A stretch of 64,000 nucleotides of DNA, from the NCBI GenBank assembly GCA_029891345.1, contig CM056993.1, forward strand, positions 230,545,265 through 230,609,264, read 5' to 3'. The notes below the pieces were generated by a model, which was not told the origin of the DNA, searched no databases, and saw only the letters and a list, made by a program, of their open reading frames with translations. Below, one piece after another: positions 34,450 through 46,039 of this stretch. The position numbers and the translations under genes were made by a program. The DNA comes from Dryococelus australis (lineage: Eukaryota > Arthropoda > Insecta > Phasmatodea > Phasmatidae). Numbering within the stretch: the stretch's first letter is position 1; each line of letters begins with the position of its first letter.

Positions 34450-35125
34450 ATGGTGCTGAATTTGACAGATAAACTTCGTGAGGTGATTCCCTATGCAAAA
34501 TCAAGTTGCAAATATACAGGACACTTTGTACCTAAACTAAATATTAAGAGCGAAAAAGTCCTCGAAAATGAAGATTTTGAAATGTAGTATTGCGAAACAT
34601 CGCAAACCAGGTGAGATGAGAATACAATTCGCGGAACATTGTTTTATATTATCGGGATCTTTAACCTAAGAGCAAATACACAATAATAACCGCCCCCCCC
34701 CCCAAATCGTTTCGAAATCGTTTCTTATTTCCAGCAACTTCGTTACCGCCTGGAATTATGAACGTTTGATGCAGGTTTATTGAGCGGTATGTCCTACGAA
34801 ACATAAATGTTCCCCTTGTTGCAACTGCCTATAACCCACCGCTTTCGTTTCAAACGCGCACAAAGATTCCGATATATTCCGCTGCAGCGATACAGCGCCT
34901 CGTACATAGGCAGTACGCTCGAACCATGCGTGTATGCCCACAGCACAGCCGATGGTGGCAGACAAAGTTAACACCTACTGTAAACAGTGCGTACATTAAT
35001 AATCAATCACAACTGCTCGATTGTGGCGACAGTCGGTGAGCGATTCCATGCAGGTCGTAAAGGTATTGGTATTGCCTACGCACCTGGAAGTGTATAGCAG
35101 CTGCTGTGTACTGTCTGGGCTTTTG
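34450..35125 (+). repeat. Left terminal inverted repeat
   Basis: Outer part starts near GGTGCTGAATTTGACAGATA. Similarity with the reverse complement of 37515-38218 is strong over the outer 500 bp (to about 34970) and fades inward, where TACTGTAAACA and CCTGGAA words still align. An 11-C run at 34693-34703 is specific to this arm. Confidence 0.75.
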
Positions 35126-35271
35126 AATGCTGAAACATTTGGTGCAGCATTGTAGAGCAATGCCATTAAAACGCATCACATTTAAGTAATATCAGGCAAC
35201 ACATTGCATTTGACAACAAAAGCTGTGACATTCCATGGGTTTTATTGTAGAAACATGTATCACAAACACTT

Positions 35272-36338
35272 TTATAGGAAAGGCTCGATGGTACGGCCGC
35301 CATTTTCGACGTACAGTTCATATCGCCGTACCAACGATTGTCGGACATGTTTGAAAACACCCCCATCGTCCCTAATTATCCCTGCAGCTGCAACGATGCG
35401 GTCGAAGAGGTCCTCTTCGGATTCCACCGCAGTTTCATACCCCAGGCTGCGCATGTAAGAGTAGAATATATAATCCAATGGATTCATATCTGGGGATCGT
35501 GGAGGCCAGGGACCAGGACCCCCCACGAACTATCCATCGTCCAGGGAATATGGTATTCAGGTGATCGCGCGCACGTCGCGAATTGTGGGCTGGGGCACCA
35601 TCGCGCTGGAACCACATGGTCGCTCGTGTTTGTAACGGAATCTCTTCGAGTTATTTCGGCAGAACTTCCCTCAGAAATGCAGCGTACACATTACCGGTAA
35701 AAAGGTGTGGGCCAACCAACATGTTATGTATTAAGTCCGCTCAGATGTTGAGACTGAATCACTGTTGATGCCCCTGGACGAATGGGGTGTGAGGATTGAC
35801 ATCCGCCCACTCGTGGATATTTCGACAATTATGTGTACCATCATATTGAAAGGAAGCCTCGTCAGTGAAGATAATGTATCTGTTAAATTCAGGATGTGTT
35901 CTGCTTTGTCCCAGAAACCATGCTGCAAACTCCTCGCGTCGATGATAGTTCGCAGGACCCACGGCATGCACACGTTGTACATGGAACGGATGCAGTAATT
36001 GCTCATGAAGCACTCAACCAATGGTGCGGCGGCTTCTGTTAAGTACTCTTGCAATAGTACACGTACTGACACGTGGGTTATTCTCAACATTCCTCAAACA
36101 CAACCTCTTCAAACCTGGCTGTCCTCGCTGTCCGTCTGCGCCCTGCATTCGGTCGTGTCTCGTCCAAACTTCCACTTTCTCTCAAACGTCACTCCACAGA
36201 GGTAAATGTGATGTGGTGTGGCTGTTGTCTGTGCGAGAGTCGATACCTGTACATTCTTTGCCCTTTTCGTCCACTTCGCTCTGCCACACCGTAGATGAGT
36301 AGCATACATGCAAGTTCCAGACACGTAAAGCGTTCCAT
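35272..36338 (-). pseudogene. DD41D transposase with DUF4817-like N-terminus
   Basis: ATG at 36338, stop at 35272, about 355 codons, close to full length. The N-terminus (MERFTCLELACMLLIYGVAE, then LRESGSL) resembles the DUF4817 helix-turn-helix of insect transposases. Next come NNPRVSTCTIAR, LHPFHVQRVHAVGPANYHRR and the first catalytic Asp in IIFTDEASFQYDG (35861-35863). The second is in WFQRDGAPAHN (35600-35602), and the third in PRSPDMNPLDY. Counting across one frameshift, the last two are 41 residues apart, the DD41D spacing. The end reads NGGRTIEPFL. Six internal stops (several explained by CGA to TGA, CAA to TAA or TGG to TGA) and two frameshifts (near 36095 and 35525) inactivate it. 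All three catalytic residues survive, so decay is moderate. Confidence 0.88.
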
Positions 36339-36401
36339 TTTGTAGACACAACATGCACCTTGACTAACAGGAATGTAAATGATACGTTATGGAATACTCA
36401 G

Positions 36402-36911
36402 ATGTTTTATACAGTTCGTCTCGGGGTTTAATATGTCGTATACCCTGTAGTGCCTTTGTTGCCGCGATAACAGTCGTGCCAAGCGTGGAACTAAACACGT
36501 CAAACCTTATAGAGCTGCCTAGTGTGGTATTACTGCCAGACATGTAGACTGCTCGCACAACCTGTACAGACATGTTTTATACAGTTCGTCTCGGGGTTTA
36601 ATATGTCTTACTCGCTACAGTGCCTTAGGTGCCGCGATAACAGTCGTGCCATGCGTGGAACTGAACACATCAAACCATACAGAGCTGCCTAGTGTGGTAT
36701 TACTGCCAGACATGTAGACTGCTCGCACAACCTGTACACACATGTTTTATACAGTTCGTCTCGGGGTTTAATATGCCGTACTCTCTACAGCGCCTTAGGT
36801 GCCGCGATAACAGTCGTGTCATGCGTGGAACTGAACACGCCAAACCATACAGATCTGCCTAGTGTGGTATTACTGCCAGACATGTAGACTGCTCGCACAG
36901 CCTGTACTCAC
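36402..36911. repeat. Three tandem 170-bp repeats
   Basis: Units begin ATGTTTTATACAGTTCGTCT at 36402, 36572 and 36742, exactly 170 bp apart, and contain GCCGCGATAACAGTCGTG(C/T)C and TAGTGTGGTATTACTGCCAG. Copies differ by only a few substitutions each. A partial fourth start (ATGCTTTATACT) follows at 36912. The unit lies just upstream of the transposase start within the transposon. Confidence 0.93.
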
Positions 36912-37131
36912 ATGCTTTATACTACATGCTGTATCTGATACCTAGTTGGACGATTGCTCGCAAATGAATGGTCTGACCGTGTTGCATTATAGGGACGTTA
37001 CTTTCAACTTTCGACATGTCGTTTGTCAATAAAAACACTTATTTACGCGCTAATAATACACTATGGCTACCTGTACGTGTTTAGTTGTGTATTTAATGCC
37101 TCGTCCCAAGCGAGATTATTAGACACAGGGG

Positions 37132-37328
37132 CATACATCTAGGCACTTGAAGGGAACTGAGGGAGAATTCGGCCATGGTCTTTATTAAGGAACCATCCAA
37201 GAGTTTGCCTGGAGTGAGTTCGGGGAAGCCATGGTAAACATAATTCTGGATGGCTTGACCAGGATTTGAACCCGCCTACTCCCGAATGCGAGTAGAAAAT
37301 GTTACTGTTGCCCCACTTCGCTCAGTCC
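37132..37328 (-). mobile_element. tRNA-derived SINE, family B (copy 2)
   Basis: Minus-strand reading: GAGCGAAGTGGGGCAACAG (A-box side), CATTCGGGAGTAGGCGGGTT, CAAATCCTGG (B-box), CCATGGC.TCCCCGAACTCAC and GGTTCCTTAATAAAGACCAT. It agrees with the 50.24-kb copy in order (CGCATTCGGGAGGA - GGGTTCGAAT - CCCGAAA - TTCTTAATACAGG). Inserted within the long-TIR transposon, so it is younger than that element. Confidence 0.7.
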
Positions 37329-37514
37329 CTGATTTATTAATGACGGGAAATATTTATACGAAATGTCAAAATCCATTCACATTTGATGATTGTTTATTTA
37401 TCACTATGACCTAGGTAACACACAGGGCCTCTAGTCACAACTGTCTAGGGCCACCGCTTTCATACAGAAAGGACATACATAAAGCTTCGGCTGCAGCGAT
37501 ACATGTCCAGGCGA

Positions 37515-38215
37515 AGAAACTATAGTCTTTATAGCACACAGCATTGGCAGCAATACTGTTCCAGGCATGCGTGCGGTACAAATACGTTATGAGAAATTCT
37601 CACACCGACTACTGTTGCCTGGAATACATTGTCGGATGCCGTATCGTAGGCTCCTTATTGCACGGTTATGGATGTTTACAGTAAGTAATAAATGTCTTCC
37701 ACCATTGTGTTTACAGTGGGAGCAGCAGCTTACCATACATGCGTGTATTGCATATTGCCTACATACGAGGCGCTGTATCGCGGCAGTTGCGGAATATGTG
37801 AGTGCGTTTTAAATGAAAACGGTGAGTCCTACGTAGTTGCAACAAGGGGACTATTTTGTTTCGTAGGTCATATTGCTCAATAAACCAGCTTAAAACGTTT
37901 ATAATTCCCGACAGTAACGAACGAAGTTGTCGGCAATAAGAGGGAGGTCCCTCGTGTTATTTTCATAACAGGGAGTGATATTATTGTGAATTTGCTCTTA
38001 GGTTGAAGATTCCGGTAACATAAAACAATGTTCCAGGAATTGTACTTTCATCTCACCTGGTTTCCGATATTTTGCAAAAAGACATTCCATAATCTTTATT
38101 TACGGGGACTTATTTCGCCCTTAATATTTAGCTCAGGTGCAAAGTGTGCTATATATTTTCCACTTGATTTTGCATAAGGTATCACCTCACGAAGTTTGTC
38201 GGTAGAATTCAGCCC

Positions 38216-38218
<3 letters not shown>
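37515..38218 (-). repeat. Right terminal inverted repeat
   Basis: Reverse complement partner of 34450-35125. It lacks the poly-C run and has its own insertion near 37940-37990. The outermost sequence (minus strand) is GTGGGGCTGAATTCTACCGA, next to the TA tract. Confidence 0.75.

Positions 38219-38256
<38 letters not shown>
38219..38256. repeat. (TA)n microsatellite
   Basis: 19 uninterrupted TA units immediately outside the right TIR. Either the transposon inserted into TA repeats, or the microsatellite grew from the TA target duplication. Confidence 0.97.
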
Positions 38257-38259
<3 letters not shown>

Positions 38260-38790
38260 TCTCATCAAAACAGATTAAGGTAGGAGGATAAAGAACAGTC
38301 CTGCAGAAACAGGAAACAAATTGTCCTAGAATGATAATAAAATAATACGCTTCAACATCGGAACATCACTATATATTTATATTTCCGAATGATAATGGTA
38401 TCCCCAGGTTAAAAAAAAAGCTTATACTTTTAAGTTGAATTAATTCGGCACGTCAGACTCGAAACACCTATGTTTACATACTAAGGCATGCCAATTGAAA
38501 CAAGAAGTAATTAATAACTAATGAGCCTATTTTCCTCTAGATGGGTGCAAATAAATTTGAGTGAAATTCTTGAAAGCGTAGATGGCAGGTAGTTGTTGAC
38601 GTCTCATTGACAGCAATACGATTAGAGATGAAACCAGGAACATATGAAACAATACCAAGACAATTAAAATACACGTGTGACTTACACGGAATTGGAATTC
38701 AGAAAAACTCGTAAAATTATGCTAGCGTGCAATTAACTGCATAACGGAGGTAGAATTCGGAGCATCGACTTCAGATGTAAACAGTCTAAT
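38257..38790. other. No identifiable gene
   Basis: AT-rich DNA between the transposon and the degenerate repeat block. Nothing supported. Confidence 0.4.
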
Positions 38791-39720
38791 GTTTTGAATT
38801 ATAGGGTTAGGTAACCTGAAATGTTTACTTGGCCATCATTTTGAAAATACGTGTCTGAAAATAATTTTACGTGGCTTACCAACGCAACTTGTGTAAAAAA
38901 TTTGGTGGAAATCAGTGGATTGGTCTCCAAGACCAATATATACTAACATATAATATCATCATAAACAGTTTGATAGAATTTGGTTGAATTGTTAAATAGA
39001 TACGACAAACATATCTAAATATTTATATGACCAACTTCGAAAATCAATGTCTGGCCTTATTTAAATTATGTAACATTACATATTCTTCTGTAGTTGTGAA
39101 AAATTTGGTGGAAATTATTTGAATTGTCCTGACGCTATTTGAAAAAAATCTGGCAAAAGAGGATCTCTGTATGTATAAATAATATTTCTAATTAATACTG
39201 TTTGCGTACCAAATTTGTTTGAATTAGGCCTAAATTGAAAAGTTTCATAGATATAACATATTGATATTATTTATATAAAACCCATTAAATAGTGCCTGCC
39301 GCACATAACAAATACTAATTTATATACTCTACTGTAGCAATACTTGCATTCAATTTTTGATATGAATCAGTTGATTGGTTCTCGAGATATAAAACCTCAA
39401 TTTTTCATGTGATCTTCATAAATGGAGGACAAAAAGTTTACGAATTGCCAAATTCGCTGCGTGTAATTATACATTACACAAAGTTAAATATAAATATGTT
39501 ACATAGTTTCGTAGATATATCACACTAAGCTAGAATTTTTGTATATGCGCCATTCAGAAAATAGGAAACTTATACATTTAAAACACATACATTAATATGG
39601 CCTGCCACATAACAAATTCTTCTCCGAATTCGGAAGAACTCAGTTGATTGTTTCCTGAGATATGACATAAAATTGTATTTATTAATATGGTGCTATCTTA
39701 CAAGATGGCGGAGAAATTAG
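38791..39720 (+). repeat. Degenerate repeat of about 200 bp
   Basis: The phrase AATTTGGTGGAAATCAGTGG, ATTGGTCTCCAAGA recurs with strong divergence near 38895, 39105, 39360 and 39635. Each is preceded by an 'aaattctt' or 'ttctgtagt' word and followed by a 'gatata' word. About four units. Old satellite or multimeric MITE; coding is unlikely. Confidence 0.5.
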
Positions 39721-41282
39721 GCTTTGCACCGAACTGGACAATATAACACTGGAAACCATTGTGTGGAGTGATGAATTGCCGTATACAATGTGGCGATCCG
39801 AAGATAAGGTGTGTGTGTGGAATACCTGGTGAACGAGATATGTCATTCTGTATAATGATGACCGTGAAATTTGGGGATGGGAGATTACAATGTTTTCATG
39901 TTTCTCCTGCTATAAAATACATACATTTGAGACGTGAACCTTAGAAGGGTTAAGTAAAGTTCTTTATAATCATCTTTTGCGTATGTAAACAGTACTTTTA
40001 ATTATACTTAACGTGGGTTGATTAGCTACGTTATTAAGAATTTATAAAATATGCATTATTTATTTTTGATGCGAGTGTAGCACATGTATTTTATTATGTT
40101 GGTGAATACTTAATTTTAATTTTTTTTTCATTTTTAACACTAAACTTATATTTTGCATTTTATATTAAACTATACGCTTTTTATTACTACCTTGTAAGAT
40201 CGCAATATTTTTGTTGTATTTTCATAGTTCAGATTAGCTACATTGTTTTTGTTTTAATATTGCGTTTTTTTAGTAGTCTCACGTATTTGTAATTCTTTCT
40301 GATTAATTGTTTTGTAAATTAGCAGTTTCGAGATCTATAACTCTATGCTTTAAGGACGTTGGAGACGAACAAGTAGGCATTTTGAAACGGTTTTTAGTTT
40401 GGAGCCCTGTGATTGGTCGGAAGGTTTAGAACCTTCCTTAATATAGGATAGCGCTGTAGGTAGTTAAGCACTTGCCGTCACGTCATCGAAGGGATACGAC
40501 GACGATAGGCCGCACGCCCGAGTGGGTGTTAGCGAGAGGAGATTTATTTAGCTAAGGCTAGGATGTCCGAGTATCGCCCTTACTGCTGTTTTACATTATG
40601 AAGAGATACCACGCGAGGAATTAAGTTGGCCCCAGAGCGCCTCCTCCGTGGAAGTTAGGTGCTAGTTTTTGATTCTGACCGTTGGTCCGTAAGCCGTAAG
40701 CTTACGTGTTTATTTGATGACTTCCTCTTATGCTATATATCCTGCCACGGAAGAGGCCCACCTATACCACGTCCCAGAATGAAAAGTAGAACCTGCAATT
40801 CTACAACAAAACCAGCTAAGGAAACATTTTGGAATTTTTAATAACGTTTCAGTCGCACGTACATTTTGCATAAATCTAGACATTCTAAAAGGTTTCGAAC
40901 AGCCGCCATTTTGTGTAATTCAAGAGTACGCATTTTCCCAGTAATTGTATTGTGGCAAACTCGAGTAGAATTTTCGTGCCACCACTTGCTAGAACTGATA
41001 CGTTTTATTGCAGGGCTTTTTAAGAACAATACTACTTTGAAGAAATATATATGTTTCAAATGTAGGAGCAATTAAAGACAGTTTTAAGATTAGATCACTT
41101 GGGCGTAGGAGTTTCGGCCACTACCCCAACTATTAGTTTTGAGACTTCAAAATAATATCTCTTTCTGAATTGCCATCTAGGGGACGGAATTTTAATATTT
41201 TTGAGAATTAACTATTTTGATTTTGAATTTTTCCTCACTGAATTATAGAATTTTTCAGACAAGTTTTTCAACTATTGTTGTT
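39721..41282. other. AT-rich DNA with one promoter-like segment
   Basis: No recognisable coding exon. A GC-richer stretch at 40340-40660 contains the palindrome described separately. Short open frames at 39759-39944 and 40866-41075 have no domain. Confidence 0.4.
40411..40446 (+). promoter_or_regulatory. Promoter-like cluster: CCAAT box, palindrome, TATA-like
   Basis: GATTGG (inverted CCAAT) at 40411, then a perfect inverted repeat GGAAGGTT-TAG-AACCTTCC (40419-40437) containing GAACCTTC, a heat-shock-element half pair, then TTAATATA at 40438. This arrangement recalls the U3 region of insect LTR retroelements or a stress-responsive promoter. A solo LTR is the simplest reading, but its ends were not found and no ORF follows. 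Confidence 0.35.
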
Positions 41283-41297
41283 ATTCTGTAGTTAAGT

Positions 41298-41540
41298 GAA
41301 GATATTTGGGTGGTTTTTAAAATCGAGGTCTTGAGAGCCGATGAGGGTGATTGAGGTGAGTATGGAGCGGCGCCAGACTGAAAGAGCGGGGAAAACGGGA
41401 GATCCCCTAGAAAACCTGCCTACCAACGGCATCGTCCGGCACGATTCTCACATGCGAAAATCCGGTGACCGAGCCGGGGATTGAACCAGGTTCGCCTTGG
41501 TGGGAGGCGAGCGGGTTAACCGCTCGGCCACCGCGGTCAC
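41298..41540 (-). mobile_element. tRNA-derived SINE, family A (copy 4), with target-site duplication
   Basis: Best-preserved minus copy. Minus reading: GTGACCGCGGTGGCCGAGCG, GTTAACC (A-box side), CTCGCCTCCCACCAAGGCGA, ACCTGGTTCAATCCCCGGCT (B-box), GGATTTTCGCATGTGAGAAT, GTGCCGGACGATGCCG, TAGGGGATCTCCCG and CTCAAGACCTCG. Flanks ATTCTGTAGTTAAGT (41283-41297) and ATTCCGTAGTTAAGT (41541-41555) match at 14 of 15 positions, a retrotransposition-type duplication that fixes both ends. Confidence 0.92.
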
Positions 41541-41555
41541 ATTCCGTAGTTAAGT

Positions 41556-42090
41556 TCCCATCATAAACGCCCTAAGTATGGCTGGCTTTTGTTTAATCGA
41601 AATTTTATTTCACCCGAATGTGTGCTCAAGTATCTTGTACAAATGGTTCACGCAACTCTAATCTGGCGTGATAAATCCAAGGGTGAGTGTGAATTGGTCA
41701 ACTGTTTGGTAGCCTTGACGGTGCCGGGCATTTGTATCCCATCAGGTCGTTTAATCAAGTCACTGAAGTACTCTGACTAATAATATTCAGACACTATTTT
41801 GATTCACACAGTCAAAGTGTAGAGGGGAGGAAAGGAGTTAAATATTAAGCAAAACACTGCGCAGTTAGGATACACACTTTTCATTGCAGTTATTCCCCTC
41901 TTATATTCACACACGTACATGGTGTATTGTTGAGCAGTAGATCTACATATTCTGTTTCCGCTGCTACGTTCTTACATTATTGGCACCCAACGTATGCGTA
42001 TAAGCGTCCCGTATACATAAACACTTGCCTTTACGTTATATTACACGAGTTTTTTTATTATTCATTTCTAATTTTTTTCGTAGTTTTCTG

Positions 42091-42091
<1 letters not shown>
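41556..42091. other. No identifiable gene
   Basis: Ordinary sequence. The open frame at 41589-41780 has no domain. Confidence 0.4.

Positions 42092-42148
<57 letters not shown>
42092..42148. repeat. (TA)n microsatellite
   Basis: 28 TA units without interruption. They create the Tyr-Ile runs of the overlapping open frames. Confidence 0.97.
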
Positions 42149-42150
<2 letters not shown>

Positions 42151-44220
42151 ATTATAAAAACTTTTACTTCCGAAATATCAAATGGGGACCTGCAATTAGA
42201 AGTGATCAGTTATTTATAAACGTTCATAAATTATACTAAACAAGCCTAATTCAAAGTTCAGCTATATATCAGTTATATGGGTATTTATAATGGCTAACAT
42301 TATATTTCAAACGAATGTATGAATGTATAAATTCATAGCTAGACGTGGATCAGGTAACGTCATACTAAGGCGATCTCTTCAGCCGCTGTACCTTTGTTAC
42401 TGCACGTATGGTTTTATGAGAAATTTTTGTGTTATATTAGTTTATGGTGGAATTCACGATAAGTAATCTTCGGTAAAAACACTTTTTTTTTTTAACTAGA
42501 TTTGTGAAAAGGAACGCCACTCTGCTTAAGGAAGTGGTTTGAAATCAGCGATATGTTTCTGAAATTTGTAAAGGAAAAATATCCACAAAAAATTGTACGT
42601 CAGATTTTAATGGTGTATTTTTTTTTTCACTAGGCTGTCACTCGCTTCTGTTTTGCTGAAATTATTTTGATAAAATACAGTTAAATGAATATGAACTTAC
42701 ATTATTGCCTGAATTAATGAGTGACGGCAAATCTTCACTTAGTGGCAAATCTTTTGTTTTGTTTTCCACTGGCTTTCCGTGTATGGCGTTGTGATAGTTT
42801 CAGCCTGACAAAATATGAAGTTATATTTGTTATACTTAGGCGTCGACACTTAAATAATAGGAAATAATATCACCACCACATATAATCGTAGCTAGACATG
42901 AGAGAATGTGCTCTAGGCCATTGAGAATGTGTAGCCCAGTTCGCTGAAGCAGCGAACGAGTATTATTTTGATCGTGGGCGTTATTGCGTTGGCAAGCTCT
43001 GGCTGGAGCAGCGCTTGAGGAATGCACAACTCACAACTAGCTGTGATCGCCGCCCACACCCCCCAAATCCCTTCGTGCTCTTGCCAAACCCCTATCCCCA
43101 CAGTTTTCAACCCCCTACCCGTCATCCATGCCACCCTCCCTCACCACTTAGCCAGGGAACAAGCAGAGCGACTATAATTTCCGCTCCGAGACGACCTTTA
43201 GACCTCACTCCTACTTACTCAACAACGGAATATCTAATCGGCTTTGCGACTTAGTGAAAATGTGCGTTGGTCTGGTTACGGGCATAAAGTATTTGAATAC
43301 ATAATATCCTACAAGGACGGCAAAACGAACTGCACAATTACACAAGTACTCTCCCCCCCCCCCTCCCTCTTCATCATCGCTCATTGGTGCCAGTGAGTTG
43401 GGTTCGCTACGTCTGTGCCGTCAGTAAAGAACACTGGAAGCAGGGGATTCGCGGAAGCCGGGATATTACGGTTTAAAAAGTCGGGTTAAACGAACTCATG
43501 TTTATTATCACATTTCGTCTAATGTATTTACGAGTTGTTCCATTTTTTTTTTCTGAGCTCCAAGGAAGCCTCCTATTGACGGTGCTTAAAATTTCTGCTT
43601 TATTTAATTCTTTTTAGAAACTGCTTTATCATTCCAGGTCAGTTAAAACTGGTAGGAAACCCTCTTAAAATCCCCGAGAGCTAGAAAGTGTGTGTCAAAT
43701 TTAAAAGTTAATACAAACATTCGGTCAGATAATGAACATTTTATTTTTGTGCAAAAATGTTTTAAAATAATTATTACGAGAAAATGAAAACAAAAGAAAT
43801 TTACTTCATTAATAAAGTCACATGGAAACCATTATATTCATCTACCTCATTGTCCCAACAAAACATGACCTCTATAAAACTGACGACTTATTCCCGTATA
43901 CACTAATTTCTTGCGTGCATTTTGTTGTAGTCCAGTGAGTTCTAATCAAACTCCTTCGGTTTCTTTTTATTACAATTGTAGTACATTTTCATTCGATATT
44001 TGGCATGGCGCTTTAATTGTGCTCTCAACAAATTTTCTCCCTTTGCTTTTGCACGACACTGAGAATTTTAAGGGGAAATGAGAAAATCACATCCACTTAT
44101 TATTCTTGACTGACTTTGTAGATCTCGAACAACTTCTTGCTAGCCATACTGTCGAACGTGTATGCAAGCACAGGATTCAGACAAATGCATATATTTAATT
44201 ATCCAACACTAGCGAGAGTG
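42149..44220. other. No identifiable gene; GC-richer pocket at 42.9-43.25 kb
   Basis: 42895-43250 is CCC-rich on the plus strand, with short frames on both strands and no recognisable domain. C runs occur at 43352-43366. The rest is AT-rich. Confidence 0.4.
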
Positions 44221-44466
44221 GGGGCCGCAGTGGTTTAGTGGTCAGACTACTCGCCTACCACCAAGGAGAACCGGGTTCGATTCCCGAATTTTCGTATGGG
44301 GGAATCGTGCTGGGTGATGCCATTGGTCAGCGGGTTGTCTCGGGGATCTCCCGTTTCACACGCTATTGCATTCCGCCGCTCCACACTCACCTTGCCTCAC
44401 CCTCGTCGGTTCTCAGGACCTCGTGTTAAGAACCGCCCTAACCTATCCAATCCACTAGTGGGAGTG
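44221..44466 (+). mobile_element. tRNA-derived SINE, family A (copy 5)
   Basis: The only plus-strand copy and the clearest tRNA head: GGCCGCAGTGGTTTAGTGGT, CAGACTACTCGCC, ACCAAGGAGAACCGGGTTCG, ATTCCCG, with A-box GTGGTTTAGTGG and B-box GGTTCGATTCC close to consensus. The non-tRNA body follows: GGGGGAATCGTGC, GGTTGTCTCGGGGATCTCC, CACCCTCGTCGG, TCTCAGGACCTCGTG and TTAAGAACCGCCCTAACC. Both Pol III boxes look usable. Flanks show only a doubtful duplication. Confidence 0.9.
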
Positions 44467-46039
44467 TTAATTATAGCTCTGTATATATGTTATGAAATAT
44501 TTTAATGACTTAACGTGCTTACAATTTCTTTTACGAAGTCGCATTACTGCTTTAGGAGACAATCGGCGAAGGTGTAAACTGCTGTTTCTTCAGGGAGTTT
44601 TTTGACTGGTTCGTATGAGAGGACTTAGTTGTAAATCTAGGAGCTGCTTCTCAACTCGCTCTCACAGATCTTACACAAAGCGTGGCCAAGCAGGCAGGTG
44701 TTGCCTGGTGTCCCAGCTTGGTACAGGTTGGATGGAGTACTTGGCACTACCTCCAGCCTGAACTTGTGATGGCCCTCACTGGGCCTACTTCGTGTTACTT
44801 AGTCAGCTACGTGGTGTTCCTTGGAATATCACCAATCCATGTACTGATCACGCCCTAACTTGTAGAGCCGCACTAGGTTATTAAGGTGGTATGGCCGTCG
44901 GCAAGATCGTACACGAATATTCTCATAACACATATGGAGGTTATTTTTGGCCGGCACAGCGCACTGCAGCGGTCAAATGGCCAATAATATTCCCTGCACA
45001 ACGGAACTTATTCTTAAACCGTATTACTTGTCTATATTAACCTACTGCTCACTGCTTGTGACAACGAAACAAGTTTTGCGTCCATCGTATGTGCAGCACG
45101 TATCATAAAATTACTTGTTTTCCACATCTACAACGGAAAATTAAAGATAGTGTGAAAGGGTAAACTACCAACTGTTGAATAAATACCAATATTTGAGTAA
45201 ACGTTAAGATGCTAATGAAAATTAAGATAAACAAATAATTCGTCTTCAAAACTTAAAACGGCATGATATCTTTATTAAATGTAGAATGTAAATATTAAAA
45301 ATAGGTGCTTAACTAGGTCCTTGTTCACTGACGTATCAAACAGATAAAATAAACACGTGGACATGATATCTCTGACCTATCGAGAGAGGCTGTTGGATAA
45401 GATGTCAACACAAACAAGAAATACCCAAATTAATTTCTCATTAGGTCTGGTGCCTGTTTAGTGTAAATCAGAACACTTCTTAAGAACTCAATGTAGCATT
45501 TCACGGAACTGTATTACCCCGCGGTTGGATAACACAACAGAAAAAAAACCGTATATATTTACGTAAGGTGTATGTTTTTGGAAGTGCGTAAAATGCAGTG
45601 ACGGGATGTGAAATTTTGAAGAATAGATAAGACATTTATAATTTTAGTCCATTATTCTATTTCTGAAAGAAAATCGATAGAAAGAGGGGTCAGTTGTAAT
45701 GTCAATATTTTAAATTTCGCCACTATAGCTTAGATTTCTCTCGCTTTAACTACGTAGCATAACGAACTGCTGTGTTAACAAACGCATTAAGCTCTTCCCA
45801 CATTCAGAAATGTTCAACGTGAGTCAGTAAATTTCCATAAGCCAATTTAGATATAATAAGTTGCGTGTAACTATACGTAACGTGTATTTTCTTTGATGTT
45901 CTGAAGCTGGTAAGTTTTGATATCACGCGTAAATTATTTACAAATTCCTATGACTTGTGTTGAATCATTAATGAGGTCTTCTTTTCATTACGGAATTATT
46001 TTTCCTAACCTGTCATATAATCTAAGTTCAGTGTACGTC
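44467..46039. other. No identifiable gene
   Basis: 44640-44880 is GC-richer with inverted words (CCTGGTGTCCCAGCTTGG) and may be an uncharacterised dispersed repeat. The rest is AT-rich. Confidence 0.4.

Larger units (their letters stand above)
34450..38218 (-). mobile_element. IS630-Tc1-mariner transposon with TIRs of about 670 bp
   Basis: Two long inverted arms (34450-35125 and 37515-38218) enclose a DD41D transposase relic on the minus strand (35272-36338) and three 170-bp tandem repeats (36402-36911). A SINE (37132-37328) lies between the repeats and the right arm. The arms share long runs such as AAACTTCGTGAGGTGAT, ATGCAAAATCAAGT, CAACCTAAGAGCAAAT, CCCCTTGTTGCAACT and CGATACAGCGCCTCGTA. 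The right end abuts a TA microsatellite, consistent with TA-target insertion, but the exact tips and duplication are unresolved. Total length is about 3.8 kb, long for this superfamily. Confidence 0.75.

Noticed and set aside
41927..42219. Frames with Tyr-Ile repeats
   Set aside because: Translation of the TA microsatellite.
44207..44466. Possible 14-bp target duplication around the 44.2-kb SINE (cactagcgagagtg / cactagtgggagtg)
   Set aside because: The right-hand copy probably belongs to the SINE body itself, so the match may be coincidental.
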